NCBI RefSeq assembly: GCF_019457885.1
Contig: NZ_JAHZST010000004.1
Span: forward strand, 124,001-188,000
Direction of reading: 5' to 3'
Source: Shewanella nanhaiensis
GTDB taxonomy: Bacteria > Pseudomonadota > Gammaproteobacteria > Enterobacterales > Shewanellaceae
DNA length: 64,000 bases
Position 1 is the first letter of the stretch. Every line of letters starts with the position of its first letter. A program made the translations under genes and the position numbers. The notes beneath the pieces are model-generated. The model ran no database searches, had not been told where the DNA came from, and was given only the letters and a program-made list of their open reading frames with translations. Positions 18,771 through 26,216 of this stretch are shown here, piece by piece.

Positions 18771-20585
18771 ATGGACCAAATTCAAGGTATTGGCTCAACG
18801 CTAGGTGGAGGCTTCGTATTTATTGTTGCCGGAGCAGTGTTGTTGGGCATGTTAGTTATTGGGCTTATCTTTGCCAAGCTGTATCGACGTGCTTCGAAAG
18901 AGATGGCATTTGTTAGAACCGGTTTTGGCGGTGAGAAAATAGTTAAAGATGGTGGTGCGATTGTACTGCCTGTATTGCATGAAACCATTGCGGTTAATAT
19001 GAATACCCTGCGTATCGAAGTGGAGAAGATGCAGAAAGATGCATTGATCACTAAAGATAGAATGCGTGTGGATGTGAGAGCTGATTTTTATCTACGTGTC
19101 GCTCCGAGTGCCGAAGGGATCTCCATGGCGGCGCAAACTTTAGGTTCGCGTACCACTCGCGTTGAAGAGGTTAAAAAGTTGATGGAGTCTAAGTTTGTTG
19201 ACGTGCTTCGCGCCGTTGCTGCTGAGATGACCATGACTGAGATGCATGAGCAAAGATCTGACTTTGTGCAGAGAGTTCAGAATAATGTGGCTAACGATCT
19301 TGAGAAAAACGGTTTGGAGTTAGAGTCTGTCTCACTGACGGGCTTTGATCAGACTGATCTGCAGTTCTTTAATGAAAATAATGCCTTTGATGCTGAAGGT
19401 CGTGCTCGCTTGGCAAAGATCATCGAGGAGAAACGCAAGGAGACCAATGATATCGAGCAGGAGAACCGCATCAAGATTGAGATGCGTAATCTAGAAGCTG
19501 AAAAAGAGTCATTGGGTATTGAGCAAGCTGAGCAGGAAGCGAAATTGATCCAGCAGCAGGCACTGGACTTTAAGCGTGCTGAGCAGAAAGCTGAGATTTT
19601 AAAGCAGCAGGAGCAGAAAACACGTGAAGAGCGCGAGGCTGAAATTGCCAAAGAGCGTGCGATTGAGAGTGCTGAGATTGAGAAAACCAAAGATATCGAA
19701 ACTCGTGAAATTGAGAAACGTAAAGCGATTGAGCAGTCTCGTATTCAGCAGCAAAGGGATATCGAAGTCGCAGAACAAGATAAGCAGATCGCGATTGCAC
19801 AGAAATCGGAAGAGGAGTCAGCTGCAAGGGCAAAGGCTGCTGAAGCTGAGAAGTTAAAGGTCGAGAAGCTTGAAGCGGTTATTACTACTCGCCAAGTTGC
19901 AGAAGCGAATCGTAGTAAAGAGATTGAGGTGATTGACGCTCGTAAAGAAGCTGAGCGTGAAGCGGTGGGGATCACGGTTCAGGCGGAAGCAGAGAAGCGT
20001 GCAGCCGAAGATAAATCAAGTGCGATATTGATTGAAGCTAAAGCCAGCGCCGATGCGAAAATGCTTAAAGCTGAAGCGGATGAGAAGGTTTATGCGGTTG
20101 AAGCAGCCGGTAAGCAGGCGCTTCACGAAGCTGAGAACGTGCTCAGTGATGAACAGATCGAGCTGCAAAAATCCTTAGCTGTGCTGGCAGCACTACCAGA
20201 AGTCGTTAAGCAGTCAGTGAAGCCTCTTGAAAATATTGAGGGGATTAAAATATTGCAAGGTTATGGCGCCACGGGAAGCAGCGCTTCACAATCAGGTGTG
20301 ATGGCCCAAGCTGGACAAGGCGGTATTGCTGAGCAGGTGACCAGTGCCGCACTTAACTATCGTGCTAATGCGCCTGTGGTGGATGCCATGCTGCGCGAGC
20401 TAGGTCTAGTGGATGCTGAAAAGGGTGGGCTTAACGATCTGCTTAGCGGTAACAACTCGCTGGCATCTGACACCCTCTCTATTTTAGACCCTAATAAACT
20501 CAAGCTAAATGGTAATGGTCCATTAGTCGATAGTGTTGAGGGAGTTGATGGACTCGATAAGAAAGAGAACCCAAACCTGAACTAA
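18771..20585 (+). CDS. yqiK: Flotillin-like SPFH/band 7 protein YqiK
   Basis: The 604-residue protein has one N-terminal transmembrane segment (about 12-35), an SPFH/band 7 domain (about 40-210; KEMAFVRTGFGGEKIVKDGG), then a long Glu/Lys/Ala-rich coiled coil (about 215-440) with many repeats of the AEIEKTKDIETREIEKRK type. The C-terminal flotillin region (ALPEVVKQSVKPLENIEGIK) is followed by a Gly/Ser-rich tail. It is expected to oligomerise at the inner membrane with YqiJ. The coiled-coil region creates several long but spurious reading frames on both strands. Confidence 0.93.
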   Translation: MDQIQGIGSTLGGGFVFIVAGAVLLGMLVIGLIFAKLYRRASKEMAFVRTGFGGEKIVKDGGAIVLPVLHETIAVNMNTLRIEVEKMQKDALITKDRMRVDVRADFYLRVAPSAEGISMAAQTLGSRTTRVEEVKKLMESKFVDVLRAVAAEMTMTEMHEQRSDFVQRVQNNVANDLEKNGLELESVSLTGFDQTDLQFFNENNAFDAEGRARLAKIIEEKRKETNDIEQENRIKIEMRNLEAEKESLGIEQAEQEAKLIQQQALDFKRAEQKAEILKQQEQKTREEREAEIAKERAIESAEIEKTKDIETREIEKRKAIEQSRIQQQRDIEVAEQDKQIAIAQKSEEESAARAKAAEAEKLKVEKLEAVITTRQVAEANRSKEIEVIDARKEAEREAVGITVQAEAEKRAAEDKSSAILIEAKASADAKMLKAEADEKVYAVEAAGKQALHEAENVLSDEQIELQKSLAVLAALPEVVKQSVKPLENIEGIKILQGYGATGSSASQSGVMAQAGQGGIAEQVTSAALNYRANAPVVDAMLRELGLVDAEKGGLNDLLSGNNSLASDTLSILDPNKLKLNGNGPLVDSVEGVDGLDKKENPNLN

Positions 20586-20630
20586 ATCCTAACTTAAGTG
20601 GTTGAGTTTGAATTTAGCATCACTGAATGG

Positions 20631-20655
20631 AAAGCGCCTTAGGGCGCTTTTTGGT
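20631..20655 (+). terminator. Terminator of yqiJ-yqiK
   Basis: AAAGCGCC (20631-20638) pairs with GGCGCTTT (20643-20650) around a TTAG loop and ends in a short run of T. It lies 45 bp after yqiK. Confidence 0.75.
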
Positions 20656-20855
20656 GGTTTTATTAGGCAGTGTTAGTGTTTTATTTTAAGTTGTTGATAT
20701 TTTTTCTTTTAATTGATGGTGTAGGGTTGTAATAGCTAGTCAAACACTAAAAGTTGGTGGAAGGATAGCACCGGACTTTAACTACTTTTTCAGTATTAAT
20801 ATAAATATGGACTTTAGTTTATTTCTGTTAGGTAACTTGATTACGTTGACTCACT

Positions 20856-21197
20856 TTAAAAAACAGATTCTTGAAGTGCAACAAAGTCAACTTCACATGA
20901 ATTTGTGTTTGAGTGGAGTCTAAGGCGCTTATCAGACATATAGGCTGCCGTTGCTAAACTGAACATTCGATTCATAGTTGCTTCATCATGTTTAGAAGGT
21001 GTGATATGGCCGAAAACTATTCCATTATTAACACAGCTCTCGTTAACTGAAGTCGCGTTAGGGCTCAAGTAAATTGTTACAGTCTTATTTTCACCTAAAT
21101 CGTATTGTTTTACCCCTACGACGGTACCAAACCCAATACTTCCACTATGGCAAGTTGTTGAAAAGATCAATAATATTGCAAGTGTTAATAATTTCAT
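20856..21197 (-). CDS. Small secreted two-cysteine protein (family member 1)
   Basis: The 113-residue product has a signal peptide (LLTLAILLIFSTTCHSG). The mature part has a first cysteine in NESCVNNG and a second in SNTNSC, about 45 residues apart, so one disulfide is plausible. The C-terminal half (NRMFSLATAAYMSDKRLRL) aligns with those of the genes at 23375 and 23729, making a three-member local family. I recognise the pattern as a widespread uncharacterised periplasmic type but know no function. Confidence 0.65.
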   Translation of the reverse strand: MKLLTLAILLIFSTTCHSGSIGFGTVVGVKQYDLGENKTVTIYLSPNATSVNESCVNNGIVFGHITPSKHDEATMNRMFSLATAAYMSDKRLRLHSNTNSCEVDFVALQESVF

Positions 21198-21441
21198 TTT
21201 TACCTCATTTTTAAATTTAATAGAAAGTTAAGTCAGTCATTATTAATCAATCAATAGAGTAAATAAGGAAAGACATCGTTAATTATGGATAAATATACTT
21301 TTTTGATAGCAAGTTTCAAGTATCTATTTTAGCTTGGTTGCTTCTATATTTGGCGTTTTGTTAGGAGTGATAGCTTTACGGCAGAACCTGAAAGTTTCTA
21401 GTTGATTTGTCTCGGTTATAACTTCGACCTTTTGTCGCTAA

Positions 21442-21545
21442 AATGAATTCCTTAGAGAAGTCTAAATCTAAATAGATGATTTTGCTCGAATCGAGCTTGA
21501 AATCTATATTAGGTTATCTTGAGAATTTTAGTGGCAAAGTGATGT
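21442..21545 (-). pseudogene. Decayed 3' fragment of the 22127-23095 membrane gene
   Basis: Read on the minus strand, this stretch translates to PNIDFKLDSSKIIYLDLDF, which matches PNVEIKLDTGKLIYLGLDS at the C-terminus of the gene at 22127. An in-frame TAA stands where the intact gene has a glutamine codon just before this segment. About 65 bp align at roughly four bases in five by eye. No other part of the gene remains. It lies downstream of the DUF4287-like gene, so that gene is flanked by an intact and a decayed copy. Confidence 0.75.
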
Positions 21546-21578
21546 CACTTTTTGACGACTAGTCACATCTCTTTTTAA

Positions 21579-22121
21579 CTAAACTGATTTTTCATAGGCG
21601 GTAGATAGCCATTTGATCACTTCGTCATCGATATCTGACAACTTGTGTAACTGTATTCTATGGCTGCACATGGTGCCAAATGGGCCTGAATTTTCTAGTC
21701 GTCCTTGTACTTCAATGTCTTTGAGTTTTAAGCCCAGATCTATTCTTGATTTAGTGGCGGGTTTAATTAATGCGAACTGTTTTGCTCGTATGATACTCAC
21801 ACTGGCTTTTTTAGGGCTAAGGGTGACGTCATTACCAAACTTCAATACGACGGATATCAGTTTGTCATAGAGTGGCTTTAGTGTGGCTTTACCATCATAT
21901 TGTGCCGAAACTAGATCTTCACTCGGTGCATCTTGCTCTTTTGATAAAGTGACTATGGTATTGGCAAAACCATGTGTTACGCCATGTTCCGTCTTCAGAA
22001 ATTTTACCGCTATTGAGTGCTTTTCTAGTTTCTCTTTTTTGAGTATTTGAAACCATTCCTCCAGTGTTTTCCCTGTTTTCTCTGGAATGTTGTTAATCAT
22101 TGTTTGCAGGGCTTTGTCCAT
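21579..22121 (-). CDS. DUF4287 + DUF5655-like protein
   Basis: The 180-residue soluble protein starts with a DUF4287-like segment (MINNIPEKTGKTLEEWFQIL, KFLKTEHGVTHGFANTIV). It continues with a DUF5655-like domain (PLYDKLISVVLKFGNDVTLS, SIIRAKQFALIKPATKSRID, ending DIDDEVIKWLSTAYEK). Both domains are uncharacterised and often occur together. It starts five bases after the stop of the membrane gene at 22127, so the two are probably one transcript. No catalytic motif is evident. Confidence 0.8.
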   Translation of the reverse strand: MDKALQTMINNIPEKTGKTLEEWFQILKKEKLEKHSIAVKFLKTEHGVTHGFANTIVTLSKEQDAPSEDLVSAQYDGKATLKPLYDKLISVVLKFGNDVTLSPKKASVSIIRAKQFALIKPATKSRIDLGLKLKDIEVQGRLENSGPFGTMCSHRIQLHKLSDIDDEVIKWLSTAYEKSV

Positions 22122-22126
22122 TTTTC

Positions 22127-23095
22127 CTACCTTTTTATTAAAGATGAAAGGAACTCATTGGGAGAGTCTAAACCTAAATAGATGAGTTTGCCCGTATCGA
22201 GCTTGATCTCTACATTAGGCTGTCCTGACAAGTTAAATCTTTTAATGTGGTGAGCTCTACGGATGGTTTTAGTGTTTAGTTGTACTGAAATAATATCATC
22301 AAATGGGATAGTGAGTGGGTTCCAAACACCGTACCTCACAATAATACTTGTCGATGTAATGGAGATAGGTCTAATTGAAATTGCTCTATATTCGGCGATG
22401 AAGAACACTAAGCCAATTAGCGTCATTACCGAAATGACATTTGCAGAGGTTGGCGACCAGAGAAAATGCAATACTAAGTGCATTATGGGGAGCTCAAAAA
22501 CAATGATAAGGATAAAACCTAATAAGTTGCTCTGAGTACCGTCCTTCATATGACAGCTAAAGTGCTTCTCTCCATGAAAGTCGTTTCGATTAACTCTTTT
22601 TGTAAATAAAGTATAGGTCCATACTCTTGCCTCAAAAGAGAGCAGGGCGCTGATGGCGCCTTTACCTAGAATAGACTCAATCGGTTGTGAAATGGCTAAG
22701 TCAGGATCTTTCCCTTGGTTTAATTGTGCTTTGATAGCAAAGATAACTGTACAAATAGTGATAATTTCTAAGGTGACAAATGCTGCAATGGCAAGGTCAC
22801 GTCCAGACTCTAAATAATGCCACACTAGCTTTGAGCTTTCAGGGAGCACTAAGCTGCCAAGTAGGATAATTAAGCAGCTATAGGCCAAGGCTTTAACCGC
22901 CGCCTCCTTCCTATCTTTAATGCAGATAAAGCAGAGAATAGGTAGAAATATTAAGCCGTCTACCAATAAAAGCCACTCAGGTTTAGTGCTACCAAAATCA
23001 TTTAACAGCGTTGAGCTTTGGTAATAAAACGCCCATGAACAAGCGATGACTAGTAGAGAGATGAAAGGAATGTTTCTCTTTGTCAAAATCTTCAT
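22127..23095 (-). CDS. Hypothetical multi-pass membrane protein with C-terminal PH-like segment
   Basis: The 322-residue product has about four hydrophobic segments in the N-terminal part and two near 195-240. A C-terminal soluble stretch (SIIVRYGVWNPLTIPFDDII, then LDTGKLIYLGLDSPNEF) resembles the bacterial PH-type domain found in small membrane proteins; that is inference. I do not recognise a specific family. Its 3' end is duplicated as a remnant at 21442-21545. Confidence 0.6.
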   Translation of the reverse strand: MKILTKRNIPFISLLVIACSWAFYYQSSTLLNDFGSTKPEWLLLVDGLIFLPILCFICIKDRKEAAVKALAYSCLIILLGSLVLPESSKLVWHYLESGRDLAIAAFVTLEIITICTVIFAIKAQLNQGKDPDLAISQPIESILGKGAISALLSFEARVWTYTLFTKRVNRNDFHGEKHFSCHMKDGTQSNLLGFILIIVFELPIMHLVLHFLWSPTSANVISVMTLIGLVFFIAEYRAISIRPISITSTSIIVRYGVWNPLTIPFDDIISVQLNTKTIRRAHHIKRFNLSGQPNVEIKLDTGKLIYLGLDSPNEFLSSLIKR

Positions 23096-23374
23096 CAGTC
23101 CTCCTTATTCCGTATTAGTTGATACTCACTTCTTCACATCTGCAGACAAATTAGGATCAGCGTGTATATTCGATAACTGTATCATAACTCTGGTGGTGTT
23201 TGTTGCCTGCGGTATTTACACATGGCTCAGGCTGCTAGATAAATACCTTTTTGGTTTGTGGGTTAGGTTGTAACTCACTTTGGAAATAAACGTGTTAGAC
23301 ATTAAGAGCTGGAAACAAAGGTTTCGACTTGGAAAAATATGACGATTGAATGCTGTCGCACGCTATGCAGTTTT

Positions 23375-23683
23375 TTAATCAATGCTTGCAAAGCTAACAA
23401 GTGTGCAGTTTGAGTTGTCCTGATATATTACAAATACTTTCGAGTTTGTAGCCTTAGCTGACAATATGAGGCTCCAAAATCTATTCTTATCATCAACAGT
23501 TGCGTTTGAAGGAAAAGACAGGCGTCCGTTGGTGCAACTGGATCCGCTAAAAAAGACAACTAGTGAGTCACCAAAGTAGTTCTCTAATTTCCAGCCAGAT
23601 GGATCTACTGACATATTTTTGTTGGCGGCGAAAACAGATTGCATAAACACAGATAAAACAATTGCTATTATGATTTTTTTCAC
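23375..23683 (-). CDS. Small secreted two-cysteine protein (family member 2)
   Basis: The 102-residue product has a clear signal peptide (IIIAIVLSVFMQSVFAA). Its mature part has Cys in GSSCTNG and in DNSNC, matching the spacing of the neighbour at 23729 and of the gene at 20856. The shared C-terminal pattern is NRFWSLILSAKATNSKVFVI. It is 45 bp downstream of the gene at 23729 on the same strand, so the pair may be tandem duplicates. Function unknown. Confidence 0.65.
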   Translation of the reverse strand: MKKIIIAIVLSVFMQSVFAANKNMSVDPSGWKLENYFGDSLVVFFSGSSCTNGRLSFPSNATVDDKNRFWSLILSAKATNSKVFVIYQDNSNCTLVSFASID

Positions 23684-23728
23684 TCATATCTCCATTTTTA
23701 TGTTTTAGTTATGGAATGTATTATTAAA

Positions 23729-24055
23729 TTATAGTGATAATGCATATACGATAGGGCGGTTAGACACACAAGCGGGGTTACTTTTGTCATAGCCGACAGA
23801 TACAGCTTTACCAGACACTTTAGCCGTCATCAACATAGAATAATACCGATCTCTTTGCTTTTCAGTTAAGTTTGGAGAAAGAATAAAATAATTACTTGAG
23901 CATTGATGATCTGTAGGCATAGATGATAGTTTGAAATATATTGTGTCACTATTATAAATTTTAAGCCAACTAACAGTAGAATTGTGGTTCCCTGTATATG
24001 CAGCTAGACAAGGCAAAGATATAAACGTTATCAATGCTAGTAATTTTATTCTCAT
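23729..24055 (-). CDS. Small secreted two-cysteine protein (family member 3)
   Basis: The 108-residue product has a signal peptide (LLALITFISLPCLAA), then a short beta-rich domain with Cys in DHQCSSN and SNPAC. DRYYSMLMTAKVSGKAVSVG aligns with the corresponding part of the two relatives. A ribosome binding site (AGGAGAAC) precedes the ATG. Predicted periplasmic or secreted, with one disulfide. Function unknown. Confidence 0.66.
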   Translation of the reverse strand: MRIKLLALITFISLPCLAAYTGNHNSTVSWLKIYNSDTIYFKLSSMPTDHQCSSNYFILSPNLTEKQRDRYYSMLMTAKVSGKAVSVGYDKSNPACVSNRPIVYALSL

Positions 24056-24338
24056 ATGTTCTCCTGATTGAAGTTAACAATGAATTCTAAGGGGAATTCT
24101 AAAATATAACGAGCCTATAGACTTACTCGTTCTTGATTGATTTTTAATACCATACAATGACTGTATCGAAGTTTCTGTGGCGATTCAATGCTTCACTTGG
24201 CATGATTCTTTGATGGAGTTTTGGCGGAGATTTTAGTTTATGTTAGCCTGAGTGGCTTTATTAGCCCTTATTTAAACTGCATAAACTCTATGCTGTATTC
24301 TCGTAGCGAAGAGTCTATATAAAGGTACCCTAGGGCTT
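24056..24338. other. Intergenic stretch without a gene
   Basis: AT-rich sequence upstream of the secreted-protein gene at 23729. I see no supported ORF. With the attC-like region that follows at 24339-24411 the gap is 347 bp, long for this patch, and may hold decayed cassette sequence. Confidence 0.4.
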
Positions 24339-24411
24339 GTTTAACACTTGCTATATAGTTAGTTTTAGTAGGACGCGGCTTCGCGTGGTCTATCCTTATC
24401 TGTTATAGGGC
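24339..24411 (-). other. Weak attC-like region
   Basis: Read on the minus strand, it begins CCCTATAAC, where the TAA is the stop codon of the gene at 24403, and ends GTTAAAC, matching the attC right core GTTRRRY. Between them lies a GC-rich hairpin (CGCG-AAGC-CGCG) inside AT-rich sequence. The left and right inner boxes do not pair well, so this is only a candidate recombination site. Confidence 0.3.
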
Positions 24412-24756
24412 GTTTAATTTTTTGTGCATCTCTTTAGTTTTCTGCAGAGTTGATTCTATTAAAGCTCCTGATTTTTCATCAGTAGGTATATCTAAAAGTA
24501 ACTTTTCTATTTTTTCTAAATGCCCCATGTCATGCTCAACTAAGGCTTCTGTTAATTTTTTCGTCCAATCGTAATCACCATTTTTTATAGTTGTCAATAA
24601 TATAGCGTGCTGATTCATCTGCATTACAGCTTGGTTTGCAAAAATGAAAGTTGTTGCATTAGCACCAGCTTCTAGACCACGGGATGTCCCAAAATAATAA
24701 GAGCCAATAGAAGATATAATTATTATTGTTGCAAATAGAATGGTTTGTTTTTTCAT
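24403..24756 (-). CDS. Hypothetical membrane-anchored small protein
   Basis: The 117-residue product has one N-terminal membrane helix (TILFATIIIISSIGSYYFG) and a Glu/Lys-rich helical tail (about 50-117). It may therefore sit in the periplasm on a membrane anchor. I recognise no family. It starts four bases after an attC-like core (GTTATAAGG) and its stop codon is part of another attC-like left core, as in integron cassettes. Confidence 0.6.
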   Translation of the reverse strand: MKKQTILFATIIIISSIGSYYFGTSRGLEAGANATTFIFANQAVMQMNQHAILLTTIKNGDYDWTKKLTEALVEHDMGHLEKIEKLLLDIPTDEKSGALIESTLQKTKEMHKKLNAL

Positions 24757-24760
24757 ATCG

Positions 24761-24798
24761 CCTTATAACGCGGTCCGTGTGATTGGGATTGTTAGGGC
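24761..24798 (-). other. Short attC-like palindrome, possibly truncated
   Basis: On the minus strand the gap between the RraB-like gene and the gene at 24403 reads GCCCTAAC, 21 bases, then GTTATAAGG. The ends resemble the outer cores of an attC site, but 38 bp is shorter than known functional sites and the inner boxes are not evident. It could be a deletion derivative. Confidence 0.3.
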
Positions 24799-24802
24799 CT
24801 GC

Positions 24803-25192
24803 TTATTGCTCAGGGTTAGTTCCCCAGCCATCAAACTCGCAATCATGTGAGTAACCGAGGTGACACATTTTTGATGTCCACTTCATGACCGCTTCAGTTG
24901 ACATGGATATGGGAGAAGTCCAGCCAGTAATCACCTTAATATTATCGTCGTTAGCAGACTCACCAAACTCACTAGAATAACCAAGTGAAGATAACTCTTC
25001 AGAAAGGCTCTTCGCCTTGACTGAAGCATTGGTATAGAAGAAATATTCCAGTTTAAGGAGCTTATTCTCAGTTACACCGTGTTCACGCAACTGAGCGACA
25101 GTTTGCGGTGACATTGATAATTGATAATCTAAGTTATCTTTATGCTGCTGTTCAGAGATAAACCTTTTCTTACTTTTAAAGATGCCGAACAT
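24803..25192 (-). CDS. RraB-family (RNase E inhibitor-like) protein
   Basis: I start this at the ATG at 25192 (MFGIFKSKKRF), which has AAAAGGAATTCC just upstream; the longer ORF from 25252 would read through an attC-like palindrome. The 129-residue product has the RraB pattern: QTVAQLREHGVTENKLLKLE, FYTNASVKAKSLSEELSSLG and the closing CEFDGWGTNPEQ. RraB binds RNase E and modulates degradosome composition, but cassette-borne relatives are uncharacterised. It is 13 bp downstream of the attC-like site. Confidence 0.72.
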   Translation of the reverse strand: MFGIFKSKKRFISEQQHKDNLDYQLSMSPQTVAQLREHGVTENKLLKLEYFFYTNASVKAKSLSEELSSLGYSSEFGESANDDNIKVITGWTSPISMSTEAVMKWTSKMCHLGYSHDCEFDGWGTNPEQ

Positions 25193-25205
25193 GGAATTCC
25201 TTTTA

Positions 25206-25264
25206 GCCCTAACGCCCTGCTCAACTGCCAGTGGACGCTGGTGAGATTGCAAGCGCTGTTAGAC
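25206..25264 (-). other. attC-like recombination site (59 bp)
   Basis: On the minus strand it begins GTCTAAC (consensus RYYYAAC) and ends GTTAGGGC (near GTTRRRY). The arms are imperfectly complementary: CTAACAGCGCTTGC against the complement of GCAGGGCGTTAG, then CTCACCAG against CTGGCAGTTGAG. The centre is a short unpaired loop. This layout of conserved outer cores, imperfect inner pairing and bulged bases is that of integron attC sites. It lies between a remnant ending in TAG and the start of the RraB-like gene. Confidence 0.6.
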
Positions 25265-25265
25265 C

Positions 25266-25390
25266 CTACTTATTGTTTGAATTCATCTTTGTTACGTACC
25301 GATTTTTGTAAATATCTTCTTTTAACTCGATCAAGCGAATTATGTAGGAACTACATACCAGCCAATTTGCGAGATATTCTTATTACTCAT
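25266..25390 (-). pseudogene. Frameshifted remnant of a small cassette-type ORF
   Basis: An ATG at 25390 opens MSNKNISQIGWYVVPT and then hits a stop. Shifting frame after GWYV gives YIIRLIELKEDIYKNRYVTK and a TAG at 25268, one base before the attC-like core. The 125-bp span is not a multiple of three. The joined peptide looks like a coding sequence with a frameshift and probably an internal deletion. GWYV followed by a hydrophobic strand recalls DUF4288-type cassette proteins, but that is a guess. Confidence 0.45.
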
Positions 25391-25635
25391 ATGTCACATA
25401 ACTGCTTATTCAATAGCTGCACGATAACGTTCCGGCCTGCTTTCCTTTTTTTGATTAACTTATCACTGCTAATTGACTGATGTAAATAGGTTACTTTTTA
25501 TAGGGATCAATAAAAGCAGCACAAATTATCGAACAAAAGGTGGGGGGAGGGCTGCATAACACTTTTGCAGCTCTCTCAACATTTTGATATCAATGATGTT
25601 ATAAAATCGCCTTTGAGTTATTGATGCATCAAGCT

Positions 25636-25764
25636 TTATCCGAAGTTATCAGACTCACCATGAAAGGCTTTTATAATGAGCCCAATAGCAGCAACTAAGC
25701 AGGGGACAGCGAAAGTGCTTATAGTCACTAAAACCATAACTGGCATACTGTTTATAAACTCCAT
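25636..25764 (-). CDS. Small membrane protein, 42 residues
   Basis: The ORF starts at the ATG at 25764, seven bases after AAGG, and encodes 42 residues. One strongly hydrophobic segment (PVMVLVTISTFAVPCLVAA and onward to about residue 31) is followed by a short polar tail (KAFHGESDNFG). Length, ribosome binding site and single membrane helix support a real small protein, but coding potential is hard to judge at this size. It is isolated in an otherwise gene-poor stretch. Confidence 0.45.
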   Translation of the reverse strand: MEFINSMPVMVLVTISTFAVPCLVAAIGLIIKAFHGESDNFG

Positions 25765-25892
25765 GGGGGAACCTTAGTTATTTATACCAAGGAACACAAT
25801 CGCACATGGATCTATTTTGATTTTTGATTTTGTTCACATAAACAGCTACTTAAAATAATGTTAATCTCTGCAATCTAAAAAGTTAATCTAAG

Positions 25893-26189
25893 CCTTCATT
25901 CGAAGGTAAGCTATTTTTAGGCGGAAAGTAGCTAAAATCCTCTATCAAGTAAAGCCAAATCGAAGAGATGAATTATCAGGTGTAAGTGAGCTCGAGGACT
26001 TTGATTTCAGGGAGGAAATCGTAGAGTGCCCAAGGATGGGTTTACAGCGTACCGAGAGATTAGTTACACATAAGCTCACCGCAGGTGATTGATACCAATG
26101 AAGGTACAATTTTCAAATACATTTATCAAATAACAAACTCAGCCAGAAGCTCAAATTAAGGAGATGTGATCGGCCTTCATTTGAAGGCC
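25893..26189. repeat. Gene-free segment bounded by two similar palindromes
   Basis: The segment starts with CCTTCATTCGAAGG (25893-25906) and ends with GGCCTTCATTTGAAGGCC (26172-26189), which share the CCTTCAT-GAAGG core. The interior includes an open but start-less reading frame (ending RLVTHKLTAGD) of a kind I associate with dispersed Shewanella intergenic repeats; that is from memory. No supported gene lies here. Confidence 0.35.
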
Positions 26190-26216
26190 AATACAGTTCA
26201 GGAAGGAGTAATAATG

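Noticed and set aside
19349..19975. Several long ORFs on both strands inside yqiK
   Set aside because: They are shadows of the Glu/Lys/Ala-rich coiled coil; repetitive codons keep other frames open. No RBS or family.
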